From the NCBI GenBank assembly GCA_013306675.1, contig JABLUY010000195.1:1-64000 (forward strand): a stretch of DNA of 64,000 nucleotides, given 5' to 3'. The stretch comes from Thraustochytrium sp. TN22. Lineage: Eukaryota; Sar; Bigyra; Thraustochytrida; Thraustochytriidae. Positions 20,829-32,056 of the stretch are shown here, in pieces; the first letter of the stretch is position 1, and each line of letters opens with the position of its first letter. The position numbers were made by a program, and so were the translations under genes. The notes under the pieces are model-generated. The model was not told the DNA's origin. It worked only from the letters and a program-made list of their open reading frames with translations, and searched no databases.

Positions 20829-21663
20829 GCCGAGTCCTCTCCTTCCCTTTCTTCCTTTCTTTCTTTCTTTCTTTCCTTGTTTCTTTCTCGCTTGCTTGCT
20901 TGCTTTTGCTCGCTCAAGTTCAAGTTACCTGCCTGCGCTGCCTGCCTTCTTTCCCGCCCATTCCCTGCTTCCGCCGCCTGCGAGCGAGCACGCGAACCGC
21001 GCGTGGACCTGCTCCTGCTCCGACGGCCCCAAAGCGTCGGCTCGCGCGCTGCTGCTGCCCTCGCCGCGTGCAGAGGCAGCGCTCGCGCCGTGAGGGGAGC
21101 TCGCCCCGCCGGCGCGCCGCGAGGACTCGGAGGCGGCGCAAGGCGCGGCGAGGCGGGGGCAGGCCAGGCAGGCGGGCCAGCGCGTTGACTGTGAAGCTGG
21201 GTTTGGATTTGGATTTGAATTTGAATTTGGTGAGGAGGGTTTGAATTTGAACTTGAAGGGGGCTCGCCCGGCTCGGACTTGACGCTGGTCGGCTGGCGAA
21301 CGAGTGCGAGCGCGGCCACGCGAACGGGGCGAGGCGCGAACCCAAGGGCCAGACGGAGATAGGGATGGCTGTCGAGCCGCGCCGCGCAGGCCCGCGCAGT
21401 GCGGCGCCGAGTCGAGCCGTGCCGCGCCGCGCGGAGCGGAGCGGAGCCGAGCCGAGCTGAGCATCTTGCGAAGCGCTGTCTTTCGCTTTGCTCGGACAAG
21501 ACTCTGGTACTAGCAGGCCTAGACGATCTGAGCGGAGAGAGGAGATGTTGGCAGCGAGTCAGGGCCCGCGCGACGCGCGCGATCGCTCAACGATGGAAAG
21601 GAGTTGAGTTGCAAGGCAGACTAATTGACTATGGTACTACATGCTGGCAAGATTGCCACACTC
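20829..21663. other. kinase upstream region with simple repeats
   Basis: The spacer between the kinase start and the Snapin stop. It carries TTTC repeats (about 20850-20885), a CTTG run (20888-20905), CAAGTT repeats (20914-20928), a TTTGGA/TTTGAA hexamer array (21201-21260) and CGGAG/CCGAG runs (21435-21460). No gene seen. Confidence 0.6.
21201..21260. repeat. TTTGAA-type hexamer array
   Basis: Imperfect repeats of TTTGGA and TTTGAA (for example GGATTTGAATTTGAATTTGG) upstream of the kinase gene, a striking AT-rich island in GC-rich surroundings. Confidence 0.85.
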
Positions 21664-22276
21664 TCATCGCCCGTCCTCTTCAAGACGCATGGTGACAGAC
21701 AAAAGACGACGCTGCACGACACGGAGGCGGTCGTTGAGCAAAGTCAGGCGTTGCCGAGCATCTCGGAGCTTCTCCGTGCGGGCCTCGAGGCTGGGTGCGA
21801 GCGGGGAGTCCGGCCTAGCGAGACGATCCAGCAAGCGCTCAACCTCTTGAATACGGCCCAGCAGCGCGTCCTGGCTAGCCGCCACCGCATACGCCTGCTT
21901 GTCGCAGGCCTCCACCAAGGGCAGGAAGCTCGTCACCATCCCCTGTACCCCAGCAAGCGAGCGAGCGAGCGAGCGAGCGAGCGAGCAGGCGAGAACCGTC
22001 AGTTTCCTCGCTGCGCAACCTCCTCCACGATACGATTAGCTCGAAGCATCATCACGTACCGACACGAAGGCATGCTCCAGGTGCCCAGACGCACCGCCCT
22101 CCTCCTCCTCCTCCTCCTCCTCCTCCTCCTCCTCGTGCCTCTGCTCCACCTTGGCGGCGCCGGCCGCGTGCCGCAGACTCGCGTCCGGCTCTGCGTCGGG
22201 CGCCGCCGGGGCCGCGGCGGGCGCAGCAGCCCCTCCGTCCGCGCCCGCCGCCGCCGCCGCCGCCGCTGCCGCCGCA

Positions 22277-22313
<37 letters not shown>

Positions 22314-22314
22314 T
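21664..22314 (-). CDS. SNAPIN: Snapin (BLOC-1 / BORC subunit), two exons
   Basis: Exon 1 is 22060-22314 (85 codons from ATG 22314) and exon 2 is 21664-21942 (92 codons plus TGA). The 117-bp intron (21943-22059) has donor G|GTACGTGATG and acceptor GGGGTACAG|GGG, phase 0. The protein is 177 aa. Exon 1 is low complexity: Gly10, poly-Ala, then a run of 12 Glu. Exon 2 matches the Snapin coiled coil: GMVTSFLPLVEACDKQAYAV aligns with the GLLEFLRPAVQQLDSHVHAV start of animal Snapin, followed by SQDALLGRIQEVERLL. The end, LRDARQRLTLLNDRLRVVQR, matches the LLNARRRVVLVNNILQNAQE helix. Snapin is shared by BLOC-1 and BORC, which sort cargo to and position lysosome-related organelles. It is divergent from SMC2, with 384 bp between the start codons. 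Confidence 0.78.
21957..21986. repeat. (GCGA)n repeat inside the Snapin intron
   Basis: About seven GCGA units. On the coding (minus) strand this is a pyrimidine-containing GCTC/CTCG run lying just before the GGGGTACAG acceptor, so it may serve in part as the polypyrimidine region of the intron. Confidence 0.85.
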
Positions 22315-22698
22315 CGCCGTCGTTTGGGCTTCAAGTTCAAGTTGGCGCCGCGGCCGCCGTCGCCGGGGACTCGGCAGAAGCCAGGGGCGAGTAGTCGCGG
22401 GATTCGCCGGCGGCGTGCAACCGCCGGTTTTTCCTCGGCGCGGCAGCGGCGGCGGGCAGGCGCGCATCACTGCAACGGCGCGCGGTCACGCGCGGCAGAG
22501 CGGGATCGCGCGCGCGGAGGGCAGCGAGCCGGCAGCGGCTCGGCGGGGCCGGCGCGCGGTTGGCGGAGCGGGTTGCTGCGGCGGCCGGCGCGGCGCGGCT
22601 GCGAGGTGGCGAGCGCCGTCGCGCGCGCTCGGTCGGTCCCCGTTTGGGCCGGGCTGGGCTCGTCGCGGCTCGTCGCGGCGCGCACAACCGCCGGCACA
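22315..22698. promoter_or_regulatory. shared divergent promoter, Snapin / SMC2
   Basis: 384 bp separate the two start codons. CAAGTT repeats (TTCAAGTTCAAGTTGG, 22330-22345) lie next to the Snapin ATG. The SMC2 side is GC-rich with no TATA. No intervening gene; promoter role is inferred from geometry only. Confidence 0.5.
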
Positions 22699-25600
22699 AT
22701 GTTCATCAAGGAGATCGTGATCGACGGGTTCAAGTCGTACGCGAACCGCACGGTGGTGTCGGACTTTGACCCGCAGTTCAACGCCATCACGGGCCTGAAC
22801 GGGAGCGGCAAGTCCAACATCCTGGACGCGATCTGCTTCGTGCTGGGCATTACGCAGCTGAGCCAGGTGCGCGTGGCGAACCTGCAGGGGCTGGTGTACA
22901 AGCAGGGCCAGTCGGGCGTGACCAAGGCGAGCGTGTCGATCGTCTTCGACAACTCGGACGCCTCGCGCGGGCCCGTGGAGTTCAAGAATGATCGCGAGAT
23001 CACGGTGACGCGGCAGGTGGTGATCGGCGGGCGCAACAAGTACCTCATCAACGGGCACAGTGTGCAGGCCAAGAAGGTGCAGGACCTCTTTCACTCGGTG
23101 CAGCTGAACGTGAACAACCCGCACTTCCTCATCATGCAGGGCCGCATCACCAAGGTGCTCAACATGAAGCCGCCCGAGATTCTGGGCATGATCGAGGAGG
23201 CCGTGGGCACGCGCATGTACGAGGCCAAGAAGAGCGAGGCGCAGCGCAAGATGGAGCAGAAGCAGAGCAAGGTGGACGAGATCGAGAAGCTGCTGGCCGA
23301 GGAGATCACGCCCAAGCTCGACAAGCTGCGCGCCGAAAAGCAGGCCTACCTCAAGTGGGCCAGCCAAAACACGGAGATGGAGCGCCTGCAGCGCTTCTGC
23401 GCGGCGCACCGCTTCTACGAGTGCCGCCGCGTCGTGGATGATGCCGGCGCGCTCCAGGCGGAGACCGCGGCCAAGAGCGACGCCCTCGAGGCCGAGTCCG
23501 AAAGTGTGCGCGAGACGCTCGAGACCCTGCGCGAGAATGAAGCGGAGATCGGCGGCGACGCTATGCGTGCGCTTGAGAAGCGCGCCGACAAGCTGAGCGA
23601 GCTGGAGGACGAGGCCTCGAAGCGTCTCGTCAAGAGCTCCACCAAGCTGGCCAACCTGCGTGCCTCGCGTGACAAGCTGCAGTCGCGCCAGCAGGCGCTC
23701 CTGCAGCAGCGCGAGGCCTTCGCCGGTCTGCGCGAGGCGGCCGAGACGAAACTCGTGGAGGCGCGCGCCGGCCTCGAGGCCGAGGCCGCCGGCTACGCCT
23801 CGGCCAAGCGCGCGCTGCAGAACGCCCAGGTGGCGCTGCAGGCTGCCAACGCCGGCCTCGACAACAGTGCCGGCGATGACGGCGACGGCGACGCGCAGCA
23901 GCTCACCATGGCAGAGAAGGTCGTCAACCTGCGCACGGCGGCCGAGGAGGCCGCCTCGGATGCCGCGCGTCAGCGCCTCAAGCTCGACCATGCGCGCAAG
24001 GAGGCCAAGGCCGTGGCCGCCCAGGTCACCAAGGCCAAGTCCTCCGACTCCAAGTCACAGCGCGAGCTCGAGAAGCACTCGGCCGCCGTGGCGCGCCTCG
24101 AGGCCGAGGCCGCCGCCATCGAGTACGACCATGAGGAGGCGCGCGCTCTCGAGGCCAGCATGGAGCGCGCCGCCGCGGACCTCGTCGACGCCAAGGACAA
24201 GGCCGAGCAGCTGCGCGCGCAACTCGTCGCCTTCGATTTTGGCTACCGCGACCCGCACTCAGGCTTCGACCGCTCCAAGGTCAAAGGCACGGTGGCCAGC
24301 CTGGTGCAGGTCCCGGACACGGCGAACGCGACGGCGCTCGAGGTCGTCGCCGGCGGCAAGCTCTACCAGGTGGTGGTCGACTCAGTCAAGACCGGCAAGG
24401 CGCTCCTGGACAAGGGTCAGCTCAAGCGCCGCGTCACCATCATCCCGCTCGACAAGGTCGCGGCACGCACCATCCCGGCCGCCAAGCTGCAGGCCGCGGG
24501 CCAGATCGCCAAGGAGCGCAAGGGTTCAGCGGCTAGCGCGCTCTCGCTCGTCGGCTACGACGACGAGGTCGCCCGCGCCATGGAGTACGTCTTTGGAACC
24601 TCTTTGGTCTGCGACTCGCTCGCCACCGCGCGAGCCGTCACCTTCGACAAGCGCGTGCTCGTCAAGAGCGTCACCCTGGACGGCGATGCCTTTGACCCGC
24701 AGGGCACGCTCTCGGGCGGTTCGCGGCCCAACCGCGGCTCCGCGCTCGTCCAGTTGCAGAGCCTGCGTGAGCTCGAGCGCCGCGTCGCCGACCTGCAGGC
24801 CGAACTCGACGAGGGCCGCAGCCGCCAGGCCAGCTGGGCCGCCGCCGCAAAGGCCTTTGGCTCGGTCTCCGAGAAGCTTGACTTTGCGCGCCACGAGCTC
24901 GGTCTCGTCAAGGAGCGCATCAGCGCCACGCCCTTTGCGCAGCTGCTGCACAAGCAGGAGACGCTCGACGCCTCGGTGCAGGAGCTCTCCGAGGGCATTG
25001 CCGCTGCCGAGGCGCGCCGTGAGAAGGCGCTCGCCGACGCCGCCGCCATGGACGAGGAGATGAAGGACATGGAGGCCGCGCGCAGCAACCTGGTCCTCAA
25101 AGCGCAGGAAGCGCTGCAGGCCGCCAAGACCGGCTTCGCCGCTGCCGAGGAGCGCCACCAGGCCGCGCAGGACCGCGTTGACCGCGCCGAGCTCGCCATC
25201 GAGGAGCTCGAGCAGGAGCGCGCCGCCACGACAGAGTCTCTCCAGGCCTCCCAGGCCGAGAACGCCACAGCCGACGAGGAGCTTGACGCCGTGCAGGCCA
25301 CCGTCGACGAGCATCGCGCCGCACACGACTCCGCGCGTCTCGCTTCCGAGGAGTGCCGCGCCGAGGTGCAGGCCTCCCGCGCCGAGCTAGGCCAGATTGC
25401 CAAGTCCCGCGCGCAGCTCGAGAAGCGCCTCCAGGCCGCCGAGCTCAAGGCCAAGGAACTCGAGGGCGAGGCCCGCCGGATCGAGGTGAACTCGCGTGAC
25501 GCGCACAAGGAGCTGCGCGCCATGCATAAGCGCCACCCCTGGATCGCCTCCGAGGAGCAGTTCTTTGGCAAGCCGCACACCGACTATGACTTCGAGGCCC

Positions 25601-26379
25601 GTAGCCCGCAGGCTGCCCGCAAGCGCCTCACCGAGATCGAGGCGGCGCAGTCCAAGACGGACCGCAACGTGAACAAGAAGGTCATGGGCATGATCGACAA
25701 GGCCGAGCAGGAATATGAGGACCTCAACCGCAAGCGCTCAATCATCGAAAAGGACCGCAAGACCATTGAGCGCGTCATCAAGGACCTCGACACGAAGGCG
25801 CGCCAGGCACTCCAGACCTCTTGGGAGAAGGTCAACGCTGACTTCGGCTCCATTTTCTCCACGCTGCTCCCGGGCACCAGTGCCAAGCTCGAGCCGCCTG
25901 AGGGCGGCACCATCCGCGATGGCCTTGAGGTCCGCGTCGCCTTTGGCAAGACCTGGAAGAAGTCCCTCACTGAGCTCAGCGGCGGCCAGCGCTCTCTCCT
26001 CGCGCTTTCGCTCATCCTCGCGCTCCTCCTCTTCAAGCCCGCGCCCATGTACATTCTCGATGAGGTCGACGCGGCCCTCGACCTCTCCCACACCCAAAAC
26101 ATCGGCCAGATGCTCCGCACCCACTTTGCCCAGTCTCAGTTCATCGTCGTCTCGCTCAAGGAGGGCATGTTCAACAACGCCAACGTCATCTTCCGCACCA
26201 AGTTCGTCGACGGCGTCTCCACGGTCACACGCACCTCCAACAAGGACCACATCAAGCGCCTCAAGCACGAGGAAGCTGCCAAGGCCAAGGCTAAGCAGTC
26301 TGCCAGGCCTAACGCGAAGCGCGCTCGGGACCAGAACGCCGCCGCCAACCAACAGCAGCAGCAGCAGCAGCAAATCTGA
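22699..26379 (+). CDS. SMC2: SMC2, condensin ATPase subunit
   Basis: 1226 aa, the family's usual length, from ATG 22699 (MFIKEIVIDGFKSYANRT, the canonical SMC2 start; the frame happens to stay open upstream but over the antisense of Snapin). Walker A is GLNGSGKSN at about residue 31. The N-terminal head continues with VLGITQLSQVRV and LNVNNPHFLIMQGRITKVLN. Two long coiled coils flank a hinge (about 525-690, KGTVASLVQVPDTANATALE). The C-terminal head carries the ABC signature LSGGQRSLLALSLILALL (about 1092) and Walker B ILDEVDAALDLSHTQNIG (about 1118). SMC2 pairs with SMC4 in condensin I and II to compact mitotic chromosomes. Odd point: a short Lys/Ala tail ending in seven to eight Gln follows the head. 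Confidence 0.97.
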   Translation: MFIKEIVIDGFKSYANRTVVSDFDPQFNAITGLNGSGKSNILDAICFVLGITQLSQVRVANLQGLVYKQGQSGVTKASVSIVFDNSDASRGPVEFKNDREITVTRQVVIGGRNKYLINGHSVQAKKVQDLFHSVQLNVNNPHFLIMQGRITKVLNMKPPEILGMIEEAVGTRMYEAKKSEAQRKMEQKQSKVDEIEKLLAEEITPKLDKLRAEKQAYLKWASQNTEMERLQRFCAAHRFYECRRVVDDAGALQAETAAKSDALEAESESVRETLETLRENEAEIGGDAMRALEKRADKLSELEDEASKRLVKSSTKLANLRASRDKLQSRQQALLQQREAFAGLREAAETKLVEARAGLEAEAAGYASAKRALQNAQVALQAANAGLDNSAGDDGDGDAQQLTMAEKVVNLRTAAEEAASDAARQRLKLDHARKEAKAVAAQVTKAKSSDSKSQRELEKHSAAVARLEAEAAAIEYDHEEARALEASMERAAADLVDAKDKAEQLRAQLVAFDFGYRDPHSGFDRSKVKGTVASLVQVPDTANATALEVVAGGKLYQVVVDSVKTGKALLDKGQLKRRVTIIPLDKVAARTIPAAKLQAAGQIAKERKGSAASALSLVGYDDEVARAMEYVFGTSLVCDSLATARAVTFDKRVLVKSVTLDGDAFDPQGTLSGGSRPNRGSALVQLQSLRELERRVADLQAELDEGRSRQASWAAAAKAFGSVSEKLDFARHELGLVKERISATPFAQLLHKQETLDASVQELSEGIAAAEARREKALADAAAMDEEMKDMEAARSNLVLKAQEALQAAKTGFAAAEERHQAAQDRVDRAELAIEELEQERAATTESLQASQAENATADEELDAVQATVDEHRAAHDSARLASEECRAEVQASRAELGQIAKSRAQLEKRLQAAELKAKELEGEARRIEVNSRDAHKELRAMHKRHPWIASEEQFFGKPHTDYDFEARSPQAARKRLTEIEAAQSKTDRNVNKKVMGMIDKAEQEYEDLNRKRSIIEKDRKTIERVIKDLDTKARQALQTSWEKVNADFGSIFSTLLPGTSAKLEPPEGGTIRDGLEVRVAFGKTWKKSLTELSGGQRSLLALSLILALLLFKPAPMYILDEVDAALDLSHTQNIGQMLRTHFAQSQFIVVSLKEGMFNNANVIFRTKFVDGVSTVTRTSNKDHIKRLKHEEAAKAKAKQSARPNAKRARDQNAAANQQQQQQQQI

Positions 26380-27024
26380 TGCACCGTTCCCAGAGCCAGT
26401 GAGCAAATGGTGCATCGGTGCCTTTGAAGGGGAAAAAGAAGGTGCCACTTGTGAGAGGATGCGCAAAGCTGCGGACAGACGCCTGCCCAGTCGCATCTTC
26501 TCACATGCATGCACGCAAGCACGCATCTCACACACCTATGCACATGCGAATGGAAGAACGAGTGCATGCACGCAAGCAAGCACACGCAACAACAAGACAA
26601 CGTCACAGAGTAATGCAATTGCCCCTGCTACGGTCCTTGTCTCGAAAGTTTCGTCAGGATACCGCGAGCGCCGAAGAGTCGGCACACTTGTTTCCTCTCC
26701 TCTATCTATCTCTCTCTCTCTGGTGGACACGAAGCAAAGGTATTACATGTGCTCCAACGTCAAATCGGAGATCACACTTGCACCATGCGAAGTGAATAAC
26801 ACCTGGTAACCCCCCCCCCCCCCACCACCACCACCACTAGGCCTACCACCTTTTCTTTGCTGCAAAAGGGCTAGTAACTTTACCAGGACCATGGTGGTAC
26901 CCCACCACCCCTCACCACCCCTGGTGACGTTGCCACCGCCACAGTTTTGAGGCCGCTTTCCAACTTGTAAAGGTTTGGTTTTTGAAGCAGTTTGGGTTGG
27001 TGACTGTGAATCAGAATCAGCTCC
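26380..27024. other. convergent 3' spacer, AT-richer
   Basis: Lies between the SMC2 stop and the stop of the next minus-strand gene. It has alternating GCATGCAC/CACGCAAG motifs (26505-26590), a CT run (26700-26720), a C14 run followed by CAC triplets (26810-26838) and repeated CACCACCCCTC/CACCACCCCTG (26900-26925). No gene. Confidence 0.65.
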
Positions 27025-29844
27025 TCAGAGCATGTTGCTACGGTGCGAGTCGCGCGAGTCGGTGGACGGAGGACTCGCTCCCGATCGTGGTGAAGAAAGT
27101 GCAGGTGAAAAGCGCTCGCCGTTCGGGCTGCCTCCTGCGGGGCTTCGCCGGCCGCTGCCCAGGCCCATCGACGGAGGCCCTCGGATGCCAATGTTGAGCT
27201 TGGAAAGCAAGCCCCCGCCGCTGCGCGGAGGGGACGGGATTTGGGCGTCATGGGCAACCCCATGCCCGTGATACGCACTCCCACCCCCGACGTAGTCCTG
27301 GCACGTCGACTCCGGCTCGGCCAAAACCGTGGCCGGGTCCGGCTCGTCCTCCTCGTCCCCTTCCTCCGCCTCCTCGGCGAGCATGGGTTGCCGCAAGTGC
27401 TGCTGCTGTTGCTGCTGTTGCTGCTGCTTCATCGCGAGCTGCTGCAGCTGCTGCTGTCGCTTTTGCGAAGAGGTCGCGGACGGCGGGGGTGGGAGCATCC
27501 CGCTGAGCGGTGTCGATGTGAAGGCTGGACTCGGCTGCATGTTCGACCTTTGGGGGACAGCGAAGTTGACGCGCGCGCCCTGCGGAGGCGTATGCGTCGC
27601 GCTAGCATACGCGCCGCCCGCGTCCTCGTCACTTTCTTCGTCTTCGTCCTCGTCCGAGTTCGTGCTCACCACGGAGCCCTCCTCAGTATTGATGTCAGAC
27701 ATGCTTCGTGGCCGACCGTCGATCACTGGGGAGGCGAGCGGCGTGTCCTCAAGGATGTGCGCCATCTCCCTGGCACGTGACGCGCTGCTCGTGGGCTCCG
27801 GCGTCACGAGGTGCGCCGGGAGCGTGGACGAGGAAGCGCCGTAGCCGCCGCCCGCGCCGAATTCGTGCATGCGGTCGGGCATGGCGCGGCGCTGCTGCAT
27901 GAGCTGGTCCGCCTGCCACCACCGCTGCAGCGCGGCGACGCACTGGTCGCGCACCTCGGTGTTTTCGGCGCGGAAGGTGATAAGCGAGAGGCCCCGGCAC
28001 GAGATGCAAAAGGCGCGCCGCGCCGCGTCCTGCTGCACCGGGCCGATGTGCTTGATCGACTTGCGCTTGATGGACTTGCCCTCGCGGCGGCCCGGGCGCA
28101 CCCAGCGCAGCTCGTCGCCGACCGTGCGGACGATTCGAACGCCGCCGCCAAGCGCCATGCCCACCTTATGCAGGACGACACCCTGGCGAAAGGTGGCGTC
28201 CACCGCGGCGGCCGTCTGCGCGGCGAGACGCGACTCGACGCTCTCCTTGAAGCTCTCAGTGGCGCCCGTGAGCGCGCTCGAGAAGATAGCCAGCTGGCTC
28301 TCCTCGCGCCGCTGGCCACGAATTTGCTCGGTCATCTGTTGCAGGAAGGCCTCCGCCTTGGACTGCGCAGTCTGCTGTGCACGGGATGCATATTCGAGGC
28401 AGCGTTGCATCGAATGTGCAAAGAGCGTGGACGCCATATCGGTGCGGCCGCGGTCGCAGCTCAGCTCCACCAGGCCTTGAAGCGCCGCCAGCGTCGTCGG
28501 AATGCCCTGCACCAGCGCGCGCACTGCCGTCTTCGTGATGCGCTCCAGCAGTGAGCCCTTTGGTGGCGGCAAATCAAAGCTCAAGCTCTCGCTCACCACC
28601 TGAAACGGGATGCTGGACGATGAGACAAGCTCCTCGGTGGCCCCGGTGCTCGCGGCGCGGGTCGCGCTCTCGCGTACGAGCTCGTCGAGACGGTTGAAGA
28701 GGTCGTGCATGACCTCGGCGCCCAGCCGCTCCGCCAGCACGAGCAGCTTAAACAGCGTGCGAATGTTGTCCGGCAGATCTTCGCGCGCCAGCTCGCCCTT
28801 GCGATGAAACTTGGCATGCAGGAGCGGCACGAAGTTGATACGGAAGACCTCGCCAAAGAACGCCTCGAAGTTCTCGCGAAACAGCGGCTCCCCGCCGTCC
28901 TCGTCCTCTTCCTCGTCCTCGGCGCCGGGCTCCGCCTTCCCGCGAAGGTCGTTCAGCTCCACGGTCATGAGCTCATGCTCTGACTTGCCCTCGCCCGTGC
29001 TGGCGGCCGCATCGCGCAGTACGCTGACCTCACTCCACGGCACGTGGATGGCGGCGTAGTGCAGTCGCGCGTACTCGCGCCCGTGGCAGAGGATGCGCAC
29101 ATTGGCGCCGATGGAGCCGAGTTCGGCAGCTGGGTCCCGCTCGCGGTCGCGTCGGCGTGGACTCACGGGACCGGCGGTGGGTCGCGAGCCGCGCGGAGGG
29201 CCTAGGGATCCAACTGAGGACACCCCTGACCGGCCCGAAGGCACCTCGTCGTCGTTCTCAGGACGCGCCGCGTACGCGGCGAGCTTGGTTTGAACCTGCG
29301 CCGTCAGATTGCGGCGGTTTGCCATGGCCGAGGGCCCGCGCGAGAACTCGAGCGGGCCTCGATGGCTTCCGCGGCGCACGCCGCGCGTTGCCGTGGCGCC
29401 GTGCGGGTGGTTTTTGCTGCCTGCGGCGGTCCGGGCGGCCGGGACCGAGTCCGGTCCGCACGCGGACTGCCAGACCTGCGCGAGCGGGGTCATGGGCGGC
29501 CCGCCGCTGCCGCTCTCGCCAGCATTGCCGAGGTCTGGCATGGCGCAGCTCTCCACCTTGGCGTGAAGTCCCCTCACGCGCGTCTTGATGGGCGTCCCGT
29601 GCGGAAGAATGGCACGTGGGTTGCTGCTGCCGCCGTTGATACCCGGAGACCCGCCAAGACCGGAGCTGGCCTCCGCGCCACCGGCCTCGTGCTCCAGCGG
29701 GTTGTGGTGCTGGTTTTCGCGACCCCGCCGTCGGCCGCCGCTCCCGTTGCCGCCGAGCGCGACCGCCCCCAGGTCGGCGCTTGGCAGGTGGTGGTGCGCC
29801 TTGTGCTTGTGCTGCTGGCGCTGCGACTGTTGTTCTTGTCGGTG

Positions 29845-29902
<58 letters not shown>

Positions 29903-30216
29903 TGCTGGTATTGCTGGTACTGCTGGTACTGTTGCTGCTGCTGCTGGCGCAGCAGCTGTGCCGGGTTGGACGGGCTTGCGGTGGTGGCTGCCGCCGCCGC
30001 GGCTGCTTCTGCGAAGGCCGCGGCCGCCGCAGACGTCGCGACTGCGGCCGCCTGCGCTGGTCTCGCACTGGGCAGCGACCCAAGGCCGAGGCCGAGGCCG
30101 AGGCCGAGGCCGTGCGTCCCGCCTGGCGGCGGCAGCGGACTGTGGCTGCTGCTGCTGCCGCCGCTCGCAGGAGCGCCTCTGTGCGAGGGCGCCCACTCGG
30201 CGAAGGCCGCCTCCAT
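27025..30216 (-). CDS. poly-Q protein with a possible PH-like domain, unknown function
   Basis: 1063 aa from ATG 30216. The N-terminal third is low complexity: (GL)n near residue 37-46, poly-Ala, and Gln tracts including about 20 Gln around residue 105-125. A globular region at about 390-620 (for example LCHGREYARLHYAAIHVPW, FRENFEAFFGEVFRINFVPL, LFKLLVLAERLGAEVMHDLF) is mostly helical and not recognised. At about 674-765 a beta-rich stretch with GVVLHKVGMALGGGVRIVRT, RRAFCISCRGLSLITFRAEN and RDQCVAALQRWW fits the end of a PH domain (strand-strand-C-terminal helix with the expected Trp). The C-terminus has acidic runs, more Gln and Ser/Pro-rich sequence. A membrane-associated scaffold is the best guess. 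A (GCGA)n repeat lies about 80 bp upstream of the ATG. Confidence 0.8.
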
Positions 30217-30296
30217 GTGAGCGAGGGAGGCCGACTAGCACGCCAGGCCGACTGGCTGCTGCACGGCCGACTGGTAGCTCCGTCGCAACTTCGAGC

Positions 30297-30330
30297 AAGC
30301 GAGCGAGCGAGCGAGCGAGCGAGCGAGCGA
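30297..30330. repeat. (GCGA)n tetranucleotide repeat
   Basis: About eight GCGA units about 80 bp upstream of the PH-like gene's start codon. Confidence 0.95.
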
Positions 30331-31206
30331 TGGAACCGAGCCGGCCGGACGCAAGCACGCGCCGCAGCGCAGCGCAGCCTGCGCCTTCGCAGGCCGGCCG
30401 GCTGCACGCACGAGAGTCAGTCGGTCGCGCGCCTGGCGCGCGCGACGTGTGTTTGGTGGCCGCCCCGCCAGCGGCGCCCGCCCCGCCCCGCTCCGCTCTG
30501 CAACCGCGCGCTCGGCGACGCCGCTGACGCCGGCGCTGTGCGCGTGGACGACCTGTGCCTGATGTGACGGTTTTTTTCCCCTGAGCGCCACGCGCCCTAC
30601 GTGTGCGCCGCTTGCCGAAACTTGAAACTTGAGGCGAACCGCCACGTTGATTTTTGAGGCGAACCAGCTGGCTGGCGCTTTCGCCAGCGCTCGCAAGCAT
30701 GGAGCGGCAGAGAGACGCCTTTGAACGCAAGTGGACGCAATTGCGCACCGGAAGAGGAGAGAGGTGAAAAGAGGCGCCCTTGGGTCAGGTGAAGGAGGAG
30801 GCTTCCTGAGAGCAGGGGAGGTGGTGACACGATGCCTGGCGTGACTTGGAGATGTCGATGTCAGCTGTGAAAGGCTGGCTACCTGGCCCAAGTTTGGCGG
30901 CGATGAAATTGGCCAGGGGGCTCTAAGCTGGCGTGTTCCAGCTCTGATGAAGAGCTAAAGTCAGCCCCTGGCGAGTCCGAACTACAAGAAGCCGTACATC
31001 GCATATTTGGAGAGAGAGGCAGCATGCAGGGTCTCTGAAACAGAGTGATTCCATATTAATGAGTTGGCTTTGACTGCCACACCGCCACGGGCGAGATTTT
31101 GCTCTTCCCGGTCGAACGCCCAGCTCATCGAGGTCGTCAGCGGCCTGACTTTAAGACTGCCGCCTTGCCATCGTGGAAGCAATGTCATGGCCTTGATGTG
31201 CTGTGC

Positions 31207-31514
<308 letters not shown>

Positions 31515-31609
31515 GTATCATCGCGCAGATGGCAAAATCCGAGTGTTTTACAGTACCCCAACAAGCAAGCAGACGGAGCGCGGCGAGGTTGCGCGGCGGT
31601 GCGGCGACG

Positions 31610-32056
31610 ATGAGCGCGCAGGGGTCCTTCTACATGGAGTCTGCGCAGGCTTTCCTAGACCATGCGCCCCGCGCGCTGCTGCGTGGCCACGGTGAGCAGC
31701 AGCAGCAGGTTGGCGGGCGGCGGCATGGCGAGCAACGGCCGCTGTGGCGGCCCGCCGGCTCGGGCGCGAGCGAGTCCTCGCCGACGGCGGGCGGCAGCTC
31801 GACACGCCGCAGCCCCGCAAGCCGCAGCCGCGCGCCTCCCGCCGTCGCCGCCTCGCGCATCGGGGAGCGTCTAACGGCGGCCCAGGCGGCCGAGGTGGGC
31901 CGCGAAGCGGCGCGCGTGGGCGAGCACGTGGACGCGCTGCACAAGGACATCAAGGAGCTCGCCGAGGACGTGCGCGTGACCAGAGCCGTCTTCAAGGCTC
32001 AGATTGCGAGCCTGCGAGAGCGCCTTGAGCCTAGGCCGGAGGAGGTCTTCCTTTGA
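31610..32056 (+). CDS. small coiled-coil protein, function unknown
   Basis: 148 aa from ATG 31610, about 95 bp beyond the microsatellite. The N-terminus (MSAQGSFYMESAQAFLDHAP) is followed by a Ser/Arg/Pro-rich linker and then a clean amphipathic helix of about 60 residues (RIGERLTAAQAAEVGREAAR, HVDALHKDIKELAEDV, FKAQIASLRERLE). The C-terminus is EEVFL. The heptad pattern and codon use argue that it is coding. A GTGAGC donor-like site right after codon 27 leaves open that part of the linker is an intron. I do not recognise the family. Confidence 0.5.
   Translation: MSAQGSFYMESAQAFLDHAPRALLRGHGEQQQQVGGRRHGEQRPLWRPAGSGASESSPTAGGSSTRRSPASRSRAPPAVAASRIGERLTAAQAAEVGREAARVGEHVDALHKDIKELAEDVRVTRAVFKAQIASLRERLEPRPEEVFL

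Noticed and set aside
21625-22698. N-terminal extension of SMC2 by about 358 residues
   Set aside because: SMC2 begins canonically at ATG 22699; the extension is low complexity and antisense to the Snapin exons.
31000-31195. 68-codon minus-strand frame beside the microsatellite
   Set aside because: Codon choice unlike neighbouring genes and no recognisable fold.
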